DNA from: Methylobacterium ajmalii
Lineage (GTDB): Bacteria; Pseudomonadota; Alphaproteobacteria; Rhizobiales; Beijerinckiaceae
DNA: 64,000 nucleotides
NCBI RefSeq assembly: GCF_016613415.1
Contig: NZ_JACWCT010000022.1
Location: 30,483 to 94,482 of the forward strand
Direction: 5' to 3'
In this document: piece after piece, positions 55,307-63,287 of the stretch
How the letters are laid out: each line of letters starts with the position of its first letter
Position numbering within the stretch: position 1 is the stretch's first letter
Notes under the pieces: generated by a model
Databases searched by the model: none
The model's input: only the letters and a program-made list of their open reading frames with translations
Told to the model about the DNA's origin: nothing
Made by a program: the position numbers and the translations under genes

Positions 55307-56104
55307 TCAGCGGCTCGGCGTCGGGGCGATCAAGGTCTCGGCGGCGCCGGCCGGATCCATGCCGATGCGGCCCCAGCCCGGGAGCTTCAGGGCCGGGCGG
55401 CGCAGGTCCAGCCCCGCCACCGCGCCCAGCACGTTGACCTCGATCCCCTCGACCCAGCCGAGGGTCAGGCCGAGATAGCCCCGGGCCGAGAGCTGGAGGC
55501 CGGTTCGGCTCGGCGTCCAGGCGACGGCGCGCTCCGAAAAGTCCTTGCCGAGGGCCGTCGGCGGCAGCGCCACCCCGAGGTCGGGCACGGCGCGCAGGAC
55601 ATGGGCCACGAAGGTGTTGGAGTTCGGCCCCGGCCAGGCGCTGTAGCTGCCCGCCGCCCGGTGCGGGTAGGTCGCGACGGCGGCGTGGATCCGCGGCACC
55701 GCGGCGGCCGCCGCCTCGCCGTCGAGGGCGAGCACGACCTGCGGCGGGTTGCCGAACCAGCGCGCATCCGCCGCGTAGGCGTCCTTGCGCACCGGCAGGC
55801 CCCAGCCGACCACGTCGTAGCGGGTGTAGCGCGGTGCTCCGGCCTCCTTGACCACGATCCAGGTGTGATGGGCGAAGATGCCCCGCCAGCGCCCGACCCG
55901 GGCGGCGTAGATCCGCACCAGGGCCTCGGGCGCCGCGGCGGGAGCGGGCAGGAGCCGCGCGCTCGACCAGTCGGCGGTGGCCCAGTCGGGGGCGAGGTCG
56001 TCGCGGCTCCACCACCACAGGGCGTGGGCGGCGAGCGGCAGCAGGAACAGGAGAACGAGCGCCAGCACCAGGGTGCGCGCACACCAGGCCAGGGCGAGCA
56101 GCAT
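55307..56104 (-). CDS. DUF3750 domain membrane-anchored protein
   Basis: The 265-residue protein has a membrane segment at about residues 9-30 ('LVLALVLLFLLPLAAHAL') followed by 'WWWSRDDLAPDW'. The conserved region contains 'RVGRWRGIFAHHTWIVVKEA', 'PHRAAGSYSAWPGPNSNTFV' and 'ALGKDF', characteristic of DUF3750. The His, Asn and Ser positions recall a papain/NlpC-like hydrolase layout, but no function is established. It is divergent from the DUF533 gene. Confidence 0.8.
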   Translation of the reverse strand: MLLALAWCARTLVLALVLLFLLPLAAHALWWWSRDDLAPDWATADWSSARLLPAPAAAPEALVRIYAARVGRWRGIFAHHTWIVVKEAGAPRYTRYDVVGWGLPVRKDAYAADARWFGNPPQVVLALDGEAAAAAVPRIHAAVATYPHRAAGSYSAWPGPNSNTFVAHVLRAVPDLGVALPPTALGKDFSERAVAWTPSRTGLQLSARGYLGLTLGWVEGIEVNVLGAVAGLDLRRPALKLPGWGRIGMDPAGAAETLIAPTPSR

Positions 56105-56203
56105 GACGCGAAGATGGTCGTCGGAGCGGGGCGGCGCAACCGCGGCCGGGCGAGACCGTTGTTGGCCTGCAACGAGTACTGCGGACGGGTACGGGAGAAC
56201 GCG

Positions 56204-56779
56204 ATGGCCGAGGTGAAACGGGTGCTGGACGCCCTGGTGCGCAGCCGCCGCGGCGGGCTCGCGGCCTCCGCCGCCCTCGGCGGCCTGGCGCTCATCGCCG
56301 GCCTCGCCGTGCGGGCGACGCAGCGCGGCGAGCCCGGGGCGGAGCCGGCGCGAGGGGCTGGAGCCCCGCAAGGTCCGGCCCGGGACACGGCCCGCGCCCC
56401 GGCCGCGACGCCCTTCGAGGCCGGTGCGCTCAGCGACGACGAGGCGACGCTGTGCCTGCGGATCATGGTGGCGGCCTCCGCCGCCGACGGGGTGATCGAC
56501 GCCCGCGAGCGCGAGCGGCTGGACGCCGCGGTCGCCGAATCCGGTCTCGACCTCGCCGGCCGCCAGTGGCTCGCCCGCGAGCTCGAGGACCCGGCGACGA
56601 TCGACGAGATCGCCGACCGGGTCGCCACTCCCGAGGCCGGTGCCCGGGTCTACGCCGCGGCCCGCCTCGCCATCGATCCCGACACGATGCAGGAGCGCGC
56701 CTTCCTGCGCATGCTGGCCGACGCCCTCGACCTCGACGACGACGCGCTCGCCCGGGTCGAATCCGGCCTCGCGGCCTGA
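56204..56779 (+). CDS. DUF533 / TerB-like protein
   Basis: The 191-residue protein has one membrane-like segment at about 20-38 ('LAASAALGGLALIAGLAV'), a Pro/Ala-rich linker, and a TerB-type helical domain ('LRIMVAASAADGVIDARERERL', 'YAAARLAIDPDTMQERAFLRML'). The Asp-rich loop 'AADGVID' resembles the metal-binding loop of tellurite-resistance TerB folds. The family is called DUF533 in inner-membrane proteins. Function is unknown. The DUF1206 gene starts 12 bases after its stop. Confidence 0.85.
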   Translation: MAEVKRVLDALVRSRRGGLAASAALGGLALIAGLAVRATQRGEPGAEPARGAGAPQGPARDTARAPAATPFEAGALSDDEATLCLRIMVAASAADGVIDARERERLDAAVAESGLDLAGRQWLARELEDPATIDEIADRVATPEAGARVYAAARLAIDPDTMQERAFLRMLADALDLDDDALARVESGLAA

Positions 56780-56791
56780 TCGGCAACCCCG

Positions 56792-57634
56792 ATGCGCCTC
56801 GACGGCCGGCAAGCCCTCGAACTGCTCGCCCGCCTCGGCTACGGCGCCCGCGGGGTCACCTACTGCCTCGTCGGCGGCCTCGCGGTGCTCGCTGCGATCG
56901 GCGTCGGCGGGCAGACCGGGGGCAGCCGCAGCGCCCTGCTGATCCTGCTGGAGCGGCCGTTCGGCTGGATCCTGCTCGGCGTCGTGGCCCTCGGGCTCGC
57001 CGCCTTCGCGCTCTGGCGCGTGGTCGAGGCGGTGACCGATGCCGACCGATACGGCCGCTCGGCCAAGGGATTGGCGACCCGGGCCGGCCACCTCGTCAGC
57101 GGCGTGACCTATGGCGGCCTCGGCCTGTCGATGATGACGGCGGCGCTCGGCCGCGGCACGGCGCGCCAGGCCGAGGACCAGGGCGCCCGCGACTGGACCG
57201 CCTGGCTGCTGCAGCAGCCCTTCGGCCAATGGCTCGTCGGCGCGGTCGGCCTCGTGGTGATCGGCGCCGGCCTCGCCTTCGCGGCCAAGGCCTGGAAGGG
57301 CGACGTGTGCAAGCGCCTCTCGGTGCCGCACGACGCCCGCGACTGGGTCCGGCATGTCGGCCGCTTCGGCTACGCCGCCCGGGCGCTGACCTTCGGGCTG
57401 ATCGGCGGCTTCCTGATCGCGGCCGCGGTCGAGAGTCGGTCGAGCGACGTGAAGGGCCTCGGCGGCGCCCTCCAGGCCCTGCGCGACGAGCCCTACGGCT
57501 GGGTGCTCCTCGGGCTGACCGCGGCCGGCCTCGCGGCCTTCGGGATGTTCGGCCTCGTCCAGGCCCGCTACCGCCACATAGACCCGCCGGACCTCGACGC
57601 TGCGCGTCGGGCGGTGACAGAGATTACTCGCTGA
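56792..57634 (+). CDS. DUF1206 membrane protein
   Basis: The 280-residue protein is built of three repeats of two membrane helices, each starting with a 'LGYGARGVTYCLVG'-like motif (around residues 15, 100 and 195). This is the DUF1206 family. It is an inner-membrane protein of unknown function. It forms an operon with the DUF533/TerB-like gene. The start of the AT-rich island lies directly after its stop, so its natural downstream context may have been split by the insertion. Confidence 0.85.
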   Translation: MRLDGRQALELLARLGYGARGVTYCLVGGLAVLAAIGVGGQTGGSRSALLILLERPFGWILLGVVALGLAAFALWRVVEAVTDADRYGRSAKGLATRAGHLVSGVTYGGLGLSMMTAALGRGTARQAEDQGARDWTAWLLQQPFGQWLVGAVGLVVIGAGLAFAAKAWKGDVCKRLSVPHDARDWVRHVGRFGYAARALTFGLIGGFLIAAAVESRSSDVKGLGGALQALRDEPYGWVLLGLTAAGLAAFGMFGLVQARYRHIDPPDLDAARRAVTEITR

Positions 57635-57637
57635 TTC

Positions 57638-57659
57638 ATAATCATTAGAAAATGATTAT
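57638..57659. other. AT-rich perfect hairpin at left edge of the island
   Basis: ATAATCATT (57638-57646) and AATGATTAT (57651-57659) are perfect inverted arms around AGAA, directly after the DUF1206 stop and followed by an A/T-rich run. It may be a terminator for the DUF533-DUF1206 unit. The sequence also resembles the A/T-rich dyads bound by Fur, but no iron gene is adjacent. Confidence 0.5.
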
Positions 57660-57698
57660 CACAAAAATATATGCCTTGTCTTTTTTATTTTTTGTTTC

Positions 57699-57728
57699 TT
57701 GACAAAGTAAGTTGCCGCAAATTATAAA
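57699..57728 (+). promoter_or_regulatory. Consensus sigma-70 promoter of the island gene
   Basis: TTGACA (57699-57704) and TATAAA (57723-57728) are separated by 18 bases. This is close to the ideal housekeeping consensus and is rare in this GC-rich window. The expected start of transcription is near 57735, leaving a short leader before the gene. Confidence 0.7.
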
Positions 57729-57747
57729 AATCCTAGGTGTATGATGG

Positions 57748-59346
57748 GTGTTTCTCATGGAAGCGCAAACTATAAATAGATGTTTTATGAGATTCGAAGA
57801 CCGCGCGGAGAGAATTACAGCAAAGCAGGTCGCCGAAACTTTTGTGTCGGTAGGTCCGCTTATTGATTTACTGAGTTCTAGAAACAATCAAATTGTTTAT
57901 GGGAGGCGTGGTACAGGAAAAACCCATGCACTTAGATACTATCAAAGCATGTGTAATAAAACAAGAGATGTCGCAATATTTATAGATGCTCAAAATATTG
58001 GATCTAACGGATCTATTTATAATGATCATTCGATACCAGTTAGCGAGCGTGCCACACGATTGTTAGTCGATGTTTGCTCTGCGATCCACCACGAGTTGAT
58101 CGTCATTTTTAGCGATCCAAGCCGTGGATGGAATTTGGCGGAAGCAGCCCCAGTTCTGGACGGATTTGTTGCTGGTTTCAGCGAGACCAGAGTTGATGGC
58201 GCCGTTGAGCGAGAAGCAAGTCATAAAGACAGTTCGGTTTCTAAATCAACCGCATCAGCAACTATCAATCTTGGAACAATTCCGAATTCATCGTTCGGCT
58301 TGTCAAATGAAGATTCAACTAATCAGGAGCACGCAACCAAGATCAAAGTAACTGGAACGGATCACACTTGGATTGATTTCAACTATTTTTCGAGGGCGAT
58401 TCGCGCCTTGGCGCGCTATCTTGGCGCCTCCCGATTGTGGGTCCTAATAGATGAGTGGACTACTATACCACCTGAAATACAGCCGTATCTTGCAGATCTG
58501 CTGCGTCGAGCGATGTTCAGCGTCCCGAACATTACCGTAAAAATTGCAGCAATCGAGCATCGTGCCTCTTTCAAGATCGATCTTGCAAACGAAGGCTATA
58601 TTGGATTCGAGCTTGGTGCAGATATCAGCACTGCGATAAATCTTGACGATTATCTTGTAATTGATAACGACGAAGAAAGAGCTAAAAATTTTTTCCGAAA
58701 CTTTGTAAGCAATCATGCTATTGCGATAGCCTCTGAAATCGGACTGAATATCGGACATCCAGGGTCTATCATAGCAAGATCTTTTACTCAGGAGAATGTG
58801 TTTACTGAGTTTGTGCGCGCTACAGAAGGAGTGCCGCGAGATGCTATGCATATTTTAGCATTGGCAGCTCAAAAAGCGAGTACAAATCAGATATCGATGC
58901 CCGTTGTGCGCTCCGCTGCCCACTCATTTTTTCAGACGGAGAAATACAATACAATACAAGCTAACAAGGAAAATCGCGTCCTGCTTGATTGGATTAGGGA
59001 CGAAGTTATCAGTAATAGACGTACGCGTGCCTTCTTGTTGCCAGTTGCTGTGGAAGATGTCATCATAGATCGACTCTTTGATAGGCGTGCTTTGCATATT
59101 CTCAACCGAAGCAGATCGGCTGCGCACAGGCCCGGCGAAAGATTTATTGTATATAAACTTGATTATGGCCTCTACGTAGACCTAATAAATACTGATAAAT
59201 TCCCCGAGGGCCTGCTTCTGTCACTAGATGCTGGCAAAGATGTCGATTTCGATGTGCCCTTAGATGACGCACGCTCTTTCCGTAGAGCAATACTTGATTT
59301 AGATCAATTCTATGCAGCTAATCCCCAATTCAAAAGAGCGCCATAG
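57748..59346 (+). CDS. ORC/CDC6-like P-loop ATPase on an AT-rich island
   Basis: The 532-residue protein (GTG start with AGGTG eight bases before; ATG at 57757 is an alternative) has Walker A 'GRRGTGKT' (52-59), Walker B 'LWVLIDEW' (230-237), a possible sensor 1 in 'TVKIAAIEHR' (263-272), and 'EGVPRDA' (360-366) like an AAA+ sensor-2 arginine. The C-terminal part (about 405-480) looks like a winged helix. This layout fits ORC/CDC6-type AAA+ proteins. A serine-rich insert (about 150-205) is unusual. Codons are A/T-rich with AGA, TTA and ATA common, quite unlike the neighbours, so transfer is nearly certain. A role in phage or plasmid biology is possible but unproven. Confidence 0.75.
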   Translation: MFLMEAQTINRCFMRFEDRAERITAKQVAETFVSVGPLIDLLSSRNNQIVYGRRGTGKTHALRYYQSMCNKTRDVAIFIDAQNIGSNGSIYNDHSIPVSERATRLLVDVCSAIHHELIVIFSDPSRGWNLAEAAPVLDGFVAGFSETRVDGAVEREASHKDSSVSKSTASATINLGTIPNSSFGLSNEDSTNQEHATKIKVTGTDHTWIDFNYFSRAIRALARYLGASRLWVLIDEWTTIPPEIQPYLADLLRRAMFSVPNITVKIAAIEHRASFKIDLANEGYIGFELGADISTAINLDDYLVIDNDEERAKNFFRNFVSNHAIAIASEIGLNIGHPGSIIARSFTQENVFTEFVRATEGVPRDAMHILALAAQKASTNQISMPVVRSAAHSFFQTEKYNTIQANKENRVLLDWIRDEVISNRRTRAFLLPVAVEDVIIDRLFDRRALHILNRSRSAAHRPGERFIVYKLDYGLYVDLINTDKFPEGLLLSLDAGKDVDFDVPLDDARSFRRAILDLDQFYAANPQFKRAP

Positions 59347-59360
59347 CACATAAGATGCTC

Positions 59361-59395
59361 GCAAAAGCTCTCCCTGCGCTGGGCTGGGCTTTTGC
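59361..59395 (+). terminator. Possible terminator of the island gene
   Basis: GCAAAAGC (59361-59368) and GCTTTTGC (59388-59395) are perfect inverted arms with a 19-base loop, starting 15 bases after the ATPase stop. The loop contains further G/C-rich pairing. The T-run is inside the right arm rather than after it, so the call is tentative. Confidence 0.4.
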
Positions 59396-59514
59396 AATCA
59401 TCTGTTGTGCAACCTTAAACGTCAATATATTTACTTTAAATTTTATTGAAAAAATAAACGCATTGTCTTAAGCGTTATTAAATAACAGTACGTCGTGACG
59501 AGATCATAAATATT

Positions 59515-60195
59515 TCAATGGTCGTGCCCGTGCTCCGGCAGCGTCAGGCCGAAATGCGTCACCAGGTCCTGGACCTGGGCCGGGGTCAGGTGGCGCGGGT
59601 TGAGGTTGCGCAGGAGCAGGTAGAGCTTGGCGGTCTCCTCCAGCTCCTCGGTGGCGAAGACCGCGGCCTCCAGGGTGTCGCCGGCCACCACCGGGCCGTG
59701 ATTGGCGAGCAGCACCGAGGAATATTGCCCGGCGAGCCCCCGGATCGCGTCGGCCACCGCCGGGTCGCCGGGGCGGAAGTAGGGCACCAGTGCCACCGCG
59801 CCGGCCCGCATCAGGCTGTAGGGGGTGAGCGGCGGCAGCACGGCGCGGGGGTCGATCTCCGGCAGCATCGAGACCGCGACCGCGTGGGTCGAGTGCAGGT
59901 GGACGATCGCCCTGGCCGACGAGCGGCTGTCGTAGAGGGCGCCGTGGAGCGGAATCTCCTTCGTCGGCTTGTCGCCCGACAGGAGCTTGCCGTCGCGGTC
60001 GAGGCGCGAGATCCGGGCCGGATCGAGGAAGCCGAGCGAGGCGTTGGTCGGCGTCACCAGCCAGCCGCCGTCGTCGAGCCGCAGCGAGATGTTGCCCGAC
60101 GAGCCGGGCGTCAGGCCGCGCTCGAACAGCGAGCGCCCGAACCGGCAGATCGCCTCGCGCAGGGCGGACTCGCTCATCGTCGACACGTCCGTCAC
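59515..60195 (-). CDS. otnC: Class II aldolase/adducin-type decarboxylase (3-oxo-tetronate 4-phosphate decarboxylase-like)
   Basis: The 226-residue protein has the class II aldolase/adducin fold: 'GLTPGSSGNISLRL', the Glu in 'TKEIPLH', metal-binding His in 'IVHLHSTH', and a third His in 'LLANHGPVV'. In tetronate catabolism OtnC splits 3-oxo-tetronate 4-phosphate to dihydroxyacetone phosphate and CO2. The GTG start at 60195 overlaps the LacI stop by four bases and has GAGGGAG upstream. The ltnD, otnI and otnK genes on the other strand strongly support the assignment. Confidence 0.85.
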   Translation of the reverse strand: MTDVSTMSESALREAICRFGRSLFERGLTPGSSGNISLRLDDGGWLVTPTNASLGFLDPARISRLDRDGKLLSGDKPTKEIPLHGALYDSRSSARAIVHLHSTHAVAVSMLPEIDPRAVLPPLTPYSLMRAGAVALVPYFRPGDPAVADAIRGLAGQYSSVLLANHGPVVAGDTLEAAVFATEELEETAKLYLLLRNLNPRHLTPAQVQDLVTHFGLTLPEHGHDH

Positions 60196-61238
60196 GCGGT
60201 CGCTCCCTCGATCAGTTCGAAGCCGAGATCCACCACCGTCGCCGGGCTCCCCGTGCAGAGCAGCCGCGCCGCCGTGGCGCCGGCCTCGACCCGCGGGGTG
60301 CGGATGGTGGCGAGCGGCTGCGGCATCAGCCGGCCGACATCGAGGCCGTTATAACCGAACAGGGCGAGCCGCCCCGGCACCGCGATGCCGTGGGCCAGGC
60401 AGTGGAAATAGCCGCCGAGCGCCATGTCGTCGTTCGAGAAATAGGCCGCGTCGAGGTCAGGCACCCGCTCCAGCAGGGCGGCAAGCCCCTGCCGCCCGGC
60501 CTCGACCGAGGAGGGGCTTGCCACCCGTTCCTCGCCGGCCGGCCCCATTCCGGTCTCGCGCAGGGCATCGCGAAAGCCCGCGTAGCGCTTGGCGGCGCGC
60601 CGGTCCTTCGTCAGGTCGTGGCCGATATAGCCGATGCGGCGGTAGCCGCGGCCGACGAGGTGGCGGGCGCTCGCCTCGCCGGCGGCGCGGTTGGAGTAGC
60701 CGACCACGATGTCGAGGCCCGGCCCGTCGGTGTCGAGGAGCTCGGCCACCCGCACGCCGCTCGCCGCGAGGCGCCGCCGCGTGCCGGGATTGTGCTCGAG
60801 CCCGGTGACGATCAGCCCGGCCGGGCGCCAGCTCAAGAGCGAGCCGACCACCGCCTCCTCGCGGTCCTGGTCGTAGTCCGTCACGGCGATGACCGACTGG
60901 AAGCCCTCCTGCTCCAGGGCCGCGGTCGCGCCGCGCAGGAGGTCGGGAAAGACGATGTTGGTGAGCGAGGGGATCACGATGCCGATCAGCCGTGAGCCGG
61001 TCGAGGCGAGGGTGCCGGCGATCCGGTTCGGCACGTAGCCGAGGCGCGCCACCGCCGCCTCGACGCGGGCCCGGGTCTTCTCCGAGAACGAGCCGTGGCT
61101 GCGCAGGACCCGCGACACCGTGCTCTCGCCGACCCGCGCCTCGCGGGCGACGTCCGCGAGCGTGATCGGGCGGCGGCCGGTCCCGTCGAACGGCTCCGCG
61201 TCCCCCGTCGCGAAGGCCTCGTTGCCTCCCTCGTCCAT
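60192..61238 (-). CDS. LacI-family regulator of the threonate/erythronate locus
   Basis: The 348-residue repressor has a HTH after a short extra N-terminus ('TLADVAREARVGESTVSRVL') and a standard effector domain ('VIPSLTNIVFPDLLRG'). It is co-transcribed with otnC (GTGA overlap) and divergent from ltnD across a gap holding a perfect 18-base palindrome. It most likely represses both directions in the absence of a four-carbon sugar acid or its phosphate. Characterised otn loci are often under DeoR- or GntR-type control, so this pairing is a useful variation. Confidence 0.9.
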   Translation of the reverse strand: MDEGGNEAFATGDAEPFDGTGRRPITLADVAREARVGESTVSRVLRSHGSFSEKTRARVEAAVARLGYVPNRIAGTLASTGSRLIGIVIPSLTNIVFPDLLRGATAALEQEGFQSVIAVTDYDQDREEAVVGSLLSWRPAGLIVTGLEHNPGTRRRLAASGVRVAELLDTDGPGLDIVVGYSNRAAGEASARHLVGRGYRRIGYIGHDLTKDRRAAKRYAGFRDALRETGMGPAGEERVASPSSVEAGRQGLAALLERVPDLDAAYFSNDDMALGGYFHCLAHGIAVPGRLALFGYNGLDVGRLMPQPLATIRTPRVEAGATAARLLCTGSPATVVDLGFELIEGATA

Positions 61239-61332
61239 CCCTCGTCCCCCGACGCGCCGCGTCTTGTCATCGCCGCGCGGCAGCGCCACGATGTCATGGT
61301 TCCCGGGCCGGCTCAACGGATCGTTGGTCCGT

Positions 61333-61350
61333 ATTGGCAGCGCTGCCAAT
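61333..61350. promoter_or_regulatory. LacI-type operator, perfect 18-base palindrome
   Basis: ATTGGCAGCGCTGCCAAT is fully symmetric with the central CG step typical of LacI-family operators. It lies between the divergent LacI gene (start 61238) and ltnD (start 61431), in the promoter region for both. The cognate regulator is almost certainly the adjacent LacI protein. Confidence 0.8.
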
Positions 61351-61430
61351 TCGGTGCTAGAGCCTGGGACGAGGGCGCGGCGTCAGATCGCGCGGGACAG
61401 CGGATCGCAAGATCCGCAGGAGGAAACGGC

Positions 61431-62342
61431 ATGAGCGACACACCCGCCCGCGTCGCGGTGATCGGCCTCGGCTCGATGGGCTACGGCATGGCCCAGGCCC
61501 TGCGGCGCGCCGGCCTCGACGTCGCCGGCAGCGACGTCTCGTCCGAGAGCGTCGCGCGTTTCGTCGCCGAGGGCGGCCGGGGGGCCGAGAGCCCGGCCCG
61601 GGCGGCCGCGGATGCCGGCATCGTGGTGTGCGTCGTGGTCAACGCCGCCCAGACCGAGGCGGTCCTGTTCGGGCCCGACGGCGTCGCCGCCGCCATGCCG
61701 GAGGGCGCGGTCTTCGTCTCCTGCGCCACGATGGACCCGGAGGTCGCCCGGCGGCTCGCCGCCCGGCTCGAGGCCACCGGCCGGCACTACCTCGACGCGC
61801 CGATCAGCGGCGGCGCCCAGCGCGCGGCGCAAGGCGAGCTGACGATCCTGGCCTCGGGCAGCCCGGCGGCCTTCGCCCGGGCCAAGCCCGCCCTCGATGC
61901 CATGGCGGCCAAGCTCTACGAGCTCGGCGACGCCGCCGGCGCCGGCGCGGCCTTCAAGATGATCAACCAGCTGCTCGCCGGCGTCCACATCGCGGCGGCG
62001 AGCGAGGCGATGGCCTTCGCGGCCCGTCAGGGCCTCGATCTGAGGCGCGTCTACGAGGTGATCACCGCCTCGGCCGGCAATTCCTGGATGTTCGAGAACC
62101 GGATGCCGCACGTCCTCGACGGCGACTATGCGCCGCGCAGCGCCGTCGACATCTTCGTCAAGGACCTCGGCATCGTCCAGGACATGGCCCGCACGCAGAA
62201 ATTCCCGGTGCCGGTGGCGGCGGCCGCCCTGCAGATGTTCCTGATGGCCTCCGGCGCCGGCATGGGCCGGGACGACGACGCCTCGGTGGCGCGGATCTAC
62301 GCCCAGGTGACCGGGACCGCGCTGCCGGGCGGGGCGGGGTGA
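61431..62342 (+). CDS. ltnD: L-threonate dehydrogenase-like NAD-dependent oxidoreductase
   Basis: The 303-residue beta-hydroxyacid dehydrogenase has a Rossmann motif 'VIGLGSMGYGMA', substrate motif 'DAPISGGAQRA', and catalytic lysine in 'GAAFKMINQLLAGVH'. The last sequence is typical of threonate/tartronate-type members. With otnC, otnI and otnK nearby it is best read as LtnD, which oxidises L-threonate (or D-erythronate) to 2-oxo-tetronate. AGGAGG lies upstream of the ATG. It is the first gene of the plus-strand unit. Confidence 0.88.
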   Translation: MSDTPARVAVIGLGSMGYGMAQALRRAGLDVAGSDVSSESVARFVAEGGRGAESPARAAADAGIVVCVVVNAAQTEAVLFGPDGVAAAMPEGAVFVSCATMDPEVARRLAARLEATGRHYLDAPISGGAQRAAQGELTILASGSPAAFARAKPALDAMAAKLYELGDAAGAGAAFKMINQLLAGVHIAAASEAMAFAARQGLDLRRVYEVITASAGNSWMFENRMPHVLDGDYAPRSAVDIFVKDLGIVQDMARTQKFPVPVAAAALQMFLMASGAGMGRDDDASVARIYAQVTGTALPGGAG

Positions 62343-62375
62343 CTGTCGGCTCCCATCCACTGAATTGACATCCAC

Positions 62376-62418
62376 CGGGGCATTCCGGGCTTTGCTTCGC
62401 AGCCCCGGGATGACCCCG
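62376..62418. repeat. GC-rich hairpin between ltnD and otnI
   Basis: CGGGGCATTCCGGGCT... and ...AGCCCCGGGATGACCCCG form an imperfect inverted repeat (outer arms CGGGG 62376-62380 and CCCCG 62414-62418). The loop contains GCTTCGC, a hairpin. It resembles other intergenic palindromes of the window and could adjust the ratio of ltnD to otnI/otnK transcripts. Confidence 0.55.
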
Positions 62419-62504
62419 AGAGGTGGTGATGTGAGTGGCCGTTCGACCGGCTTTGCCGGTCTGCCAGGATAAGCCCACCAAGACGCCCGGGAGGGAGGAC
62501 CACG

Positions 62505-63287
62505 ATGCCGCGCTTTGCCGCGAACCTGACCCTGATGTTCACGGAAGTCCCGTTCCTCGACCGGTTCGCGCAGGCCGCGGAGGCCGGGTTCGAGGCGGTC
62601 GAGTTCCTGTTTCCCTACGAGCATCCGCCCGAGGCGATCGGCGAGCGCCTGAAGGCGCACGGCCTGACCCAGGCCCTGTTCAACCTGCCCCCGGGCGACT
62701 GGGCGGCGGGCGAGCGGGGGCTCGCGGCCCTGCCCGACCGGTTCGAGGAGCTGAAGGCCGGCGTCGAGACGGCGCTTGCCTACGCCCGCGCCACCGGCGT
62801 GAAGCGCCTGCACCTGATGGCCGGCATGGCCGACCGCAGCGATTCCAGGGCGCAGGACTCCTACCGCCGCGCCGTCGGCTGGACGGCGGAACGGGTCGGC
62901 CGCGAGGGGCTCGACCTCGTGCTGGAACCGATCAACGCCCGCAACATGCCGGGCTACTTCCTCAACGATTTCGATTATGCCGCCGACCTGATCCGCGCGC
63001 TGGCGCTGCCGAACCTGAAGCTGCAGTTCGACCTCTACCACTGCCAGATCCTGCACGGCGACGTGACCATGCGGCTGCGGGCCCTGATGCCGATGGTCGG
63101 CCATGTCCAGACCGCCAGCGTGCCCGAGCGGCACGAGCCCGGCAGCGGCGAGATGAACGACGCCTTCCTGTTCGCCGAACTCGACCGCCTCGGCTACGAC
63201 GGCTTCGTCGGCTGCGAGTACAACCCGCGCGCCGGCACCCGCGAGGGCTTGGGCTGGTTCGACGCCTATAAGGGAGCCCGCGCATGA
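62505..63287 (+). CDS. otnI: 2-oxo-tetronate isomerase (hydroxypyruvate isomerase family)
   Basis: The 260-residue TIM-barrel protein of the Hyi/OtnI family has 'MFTEVPFLDRFAQAAEAGFEAVE', the metal ligand Glu in 'LVLEPINARNMPG', Asp/His in 'QFDLYHCQILHGD', and 'GFVGCEYNP' at the C-terminus. OtnI interconverts 2-oxo- and 3-oxo-tetronate so that OtnK can phosphorylate it. The stop overlaps the otnK start (ATGA). The gene order otnI-otnK after ltnD is that of characterised four-carbon acid sugar loci. Confidence 0.88.
   Translation: MPRFAANLTLMFTEVPFLDRFAQAAEAGFEAVEFLFPYEHPPEAIGERLKAHGLTQALFNLPPGDWAAGERGLAALPDRFEELKAGVETALAYARATGVKRLHLMAGMADRSDSRAQDSYRRAVGWTAERVGREGLDLVLEPINARNMPGYFLNDFDYAADLIRALALPNLKLQFDLYHCQILHGDVTMRLRALMPMVGHVQTASVPERHEPGSGEMNDAFLFAELDRLGYDGFVGCEYNPRAGTREGLGWFDAYKGARA

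Noticed and set aside
57638..57659. Fur box
   Set aside because: The dyad is only loosely like the Fur consensus, and no iron-related gene is on either side. A terminator or boundary hairpin explains it equally well.
57635..59514. Insertion sequence around the AT-rich island
   Set aside because: No transposase, terminal inverted repeats or target-site duplication was seen. The single gene is a P-loop ATPase without a DDE or Tyr-recombinase motif.
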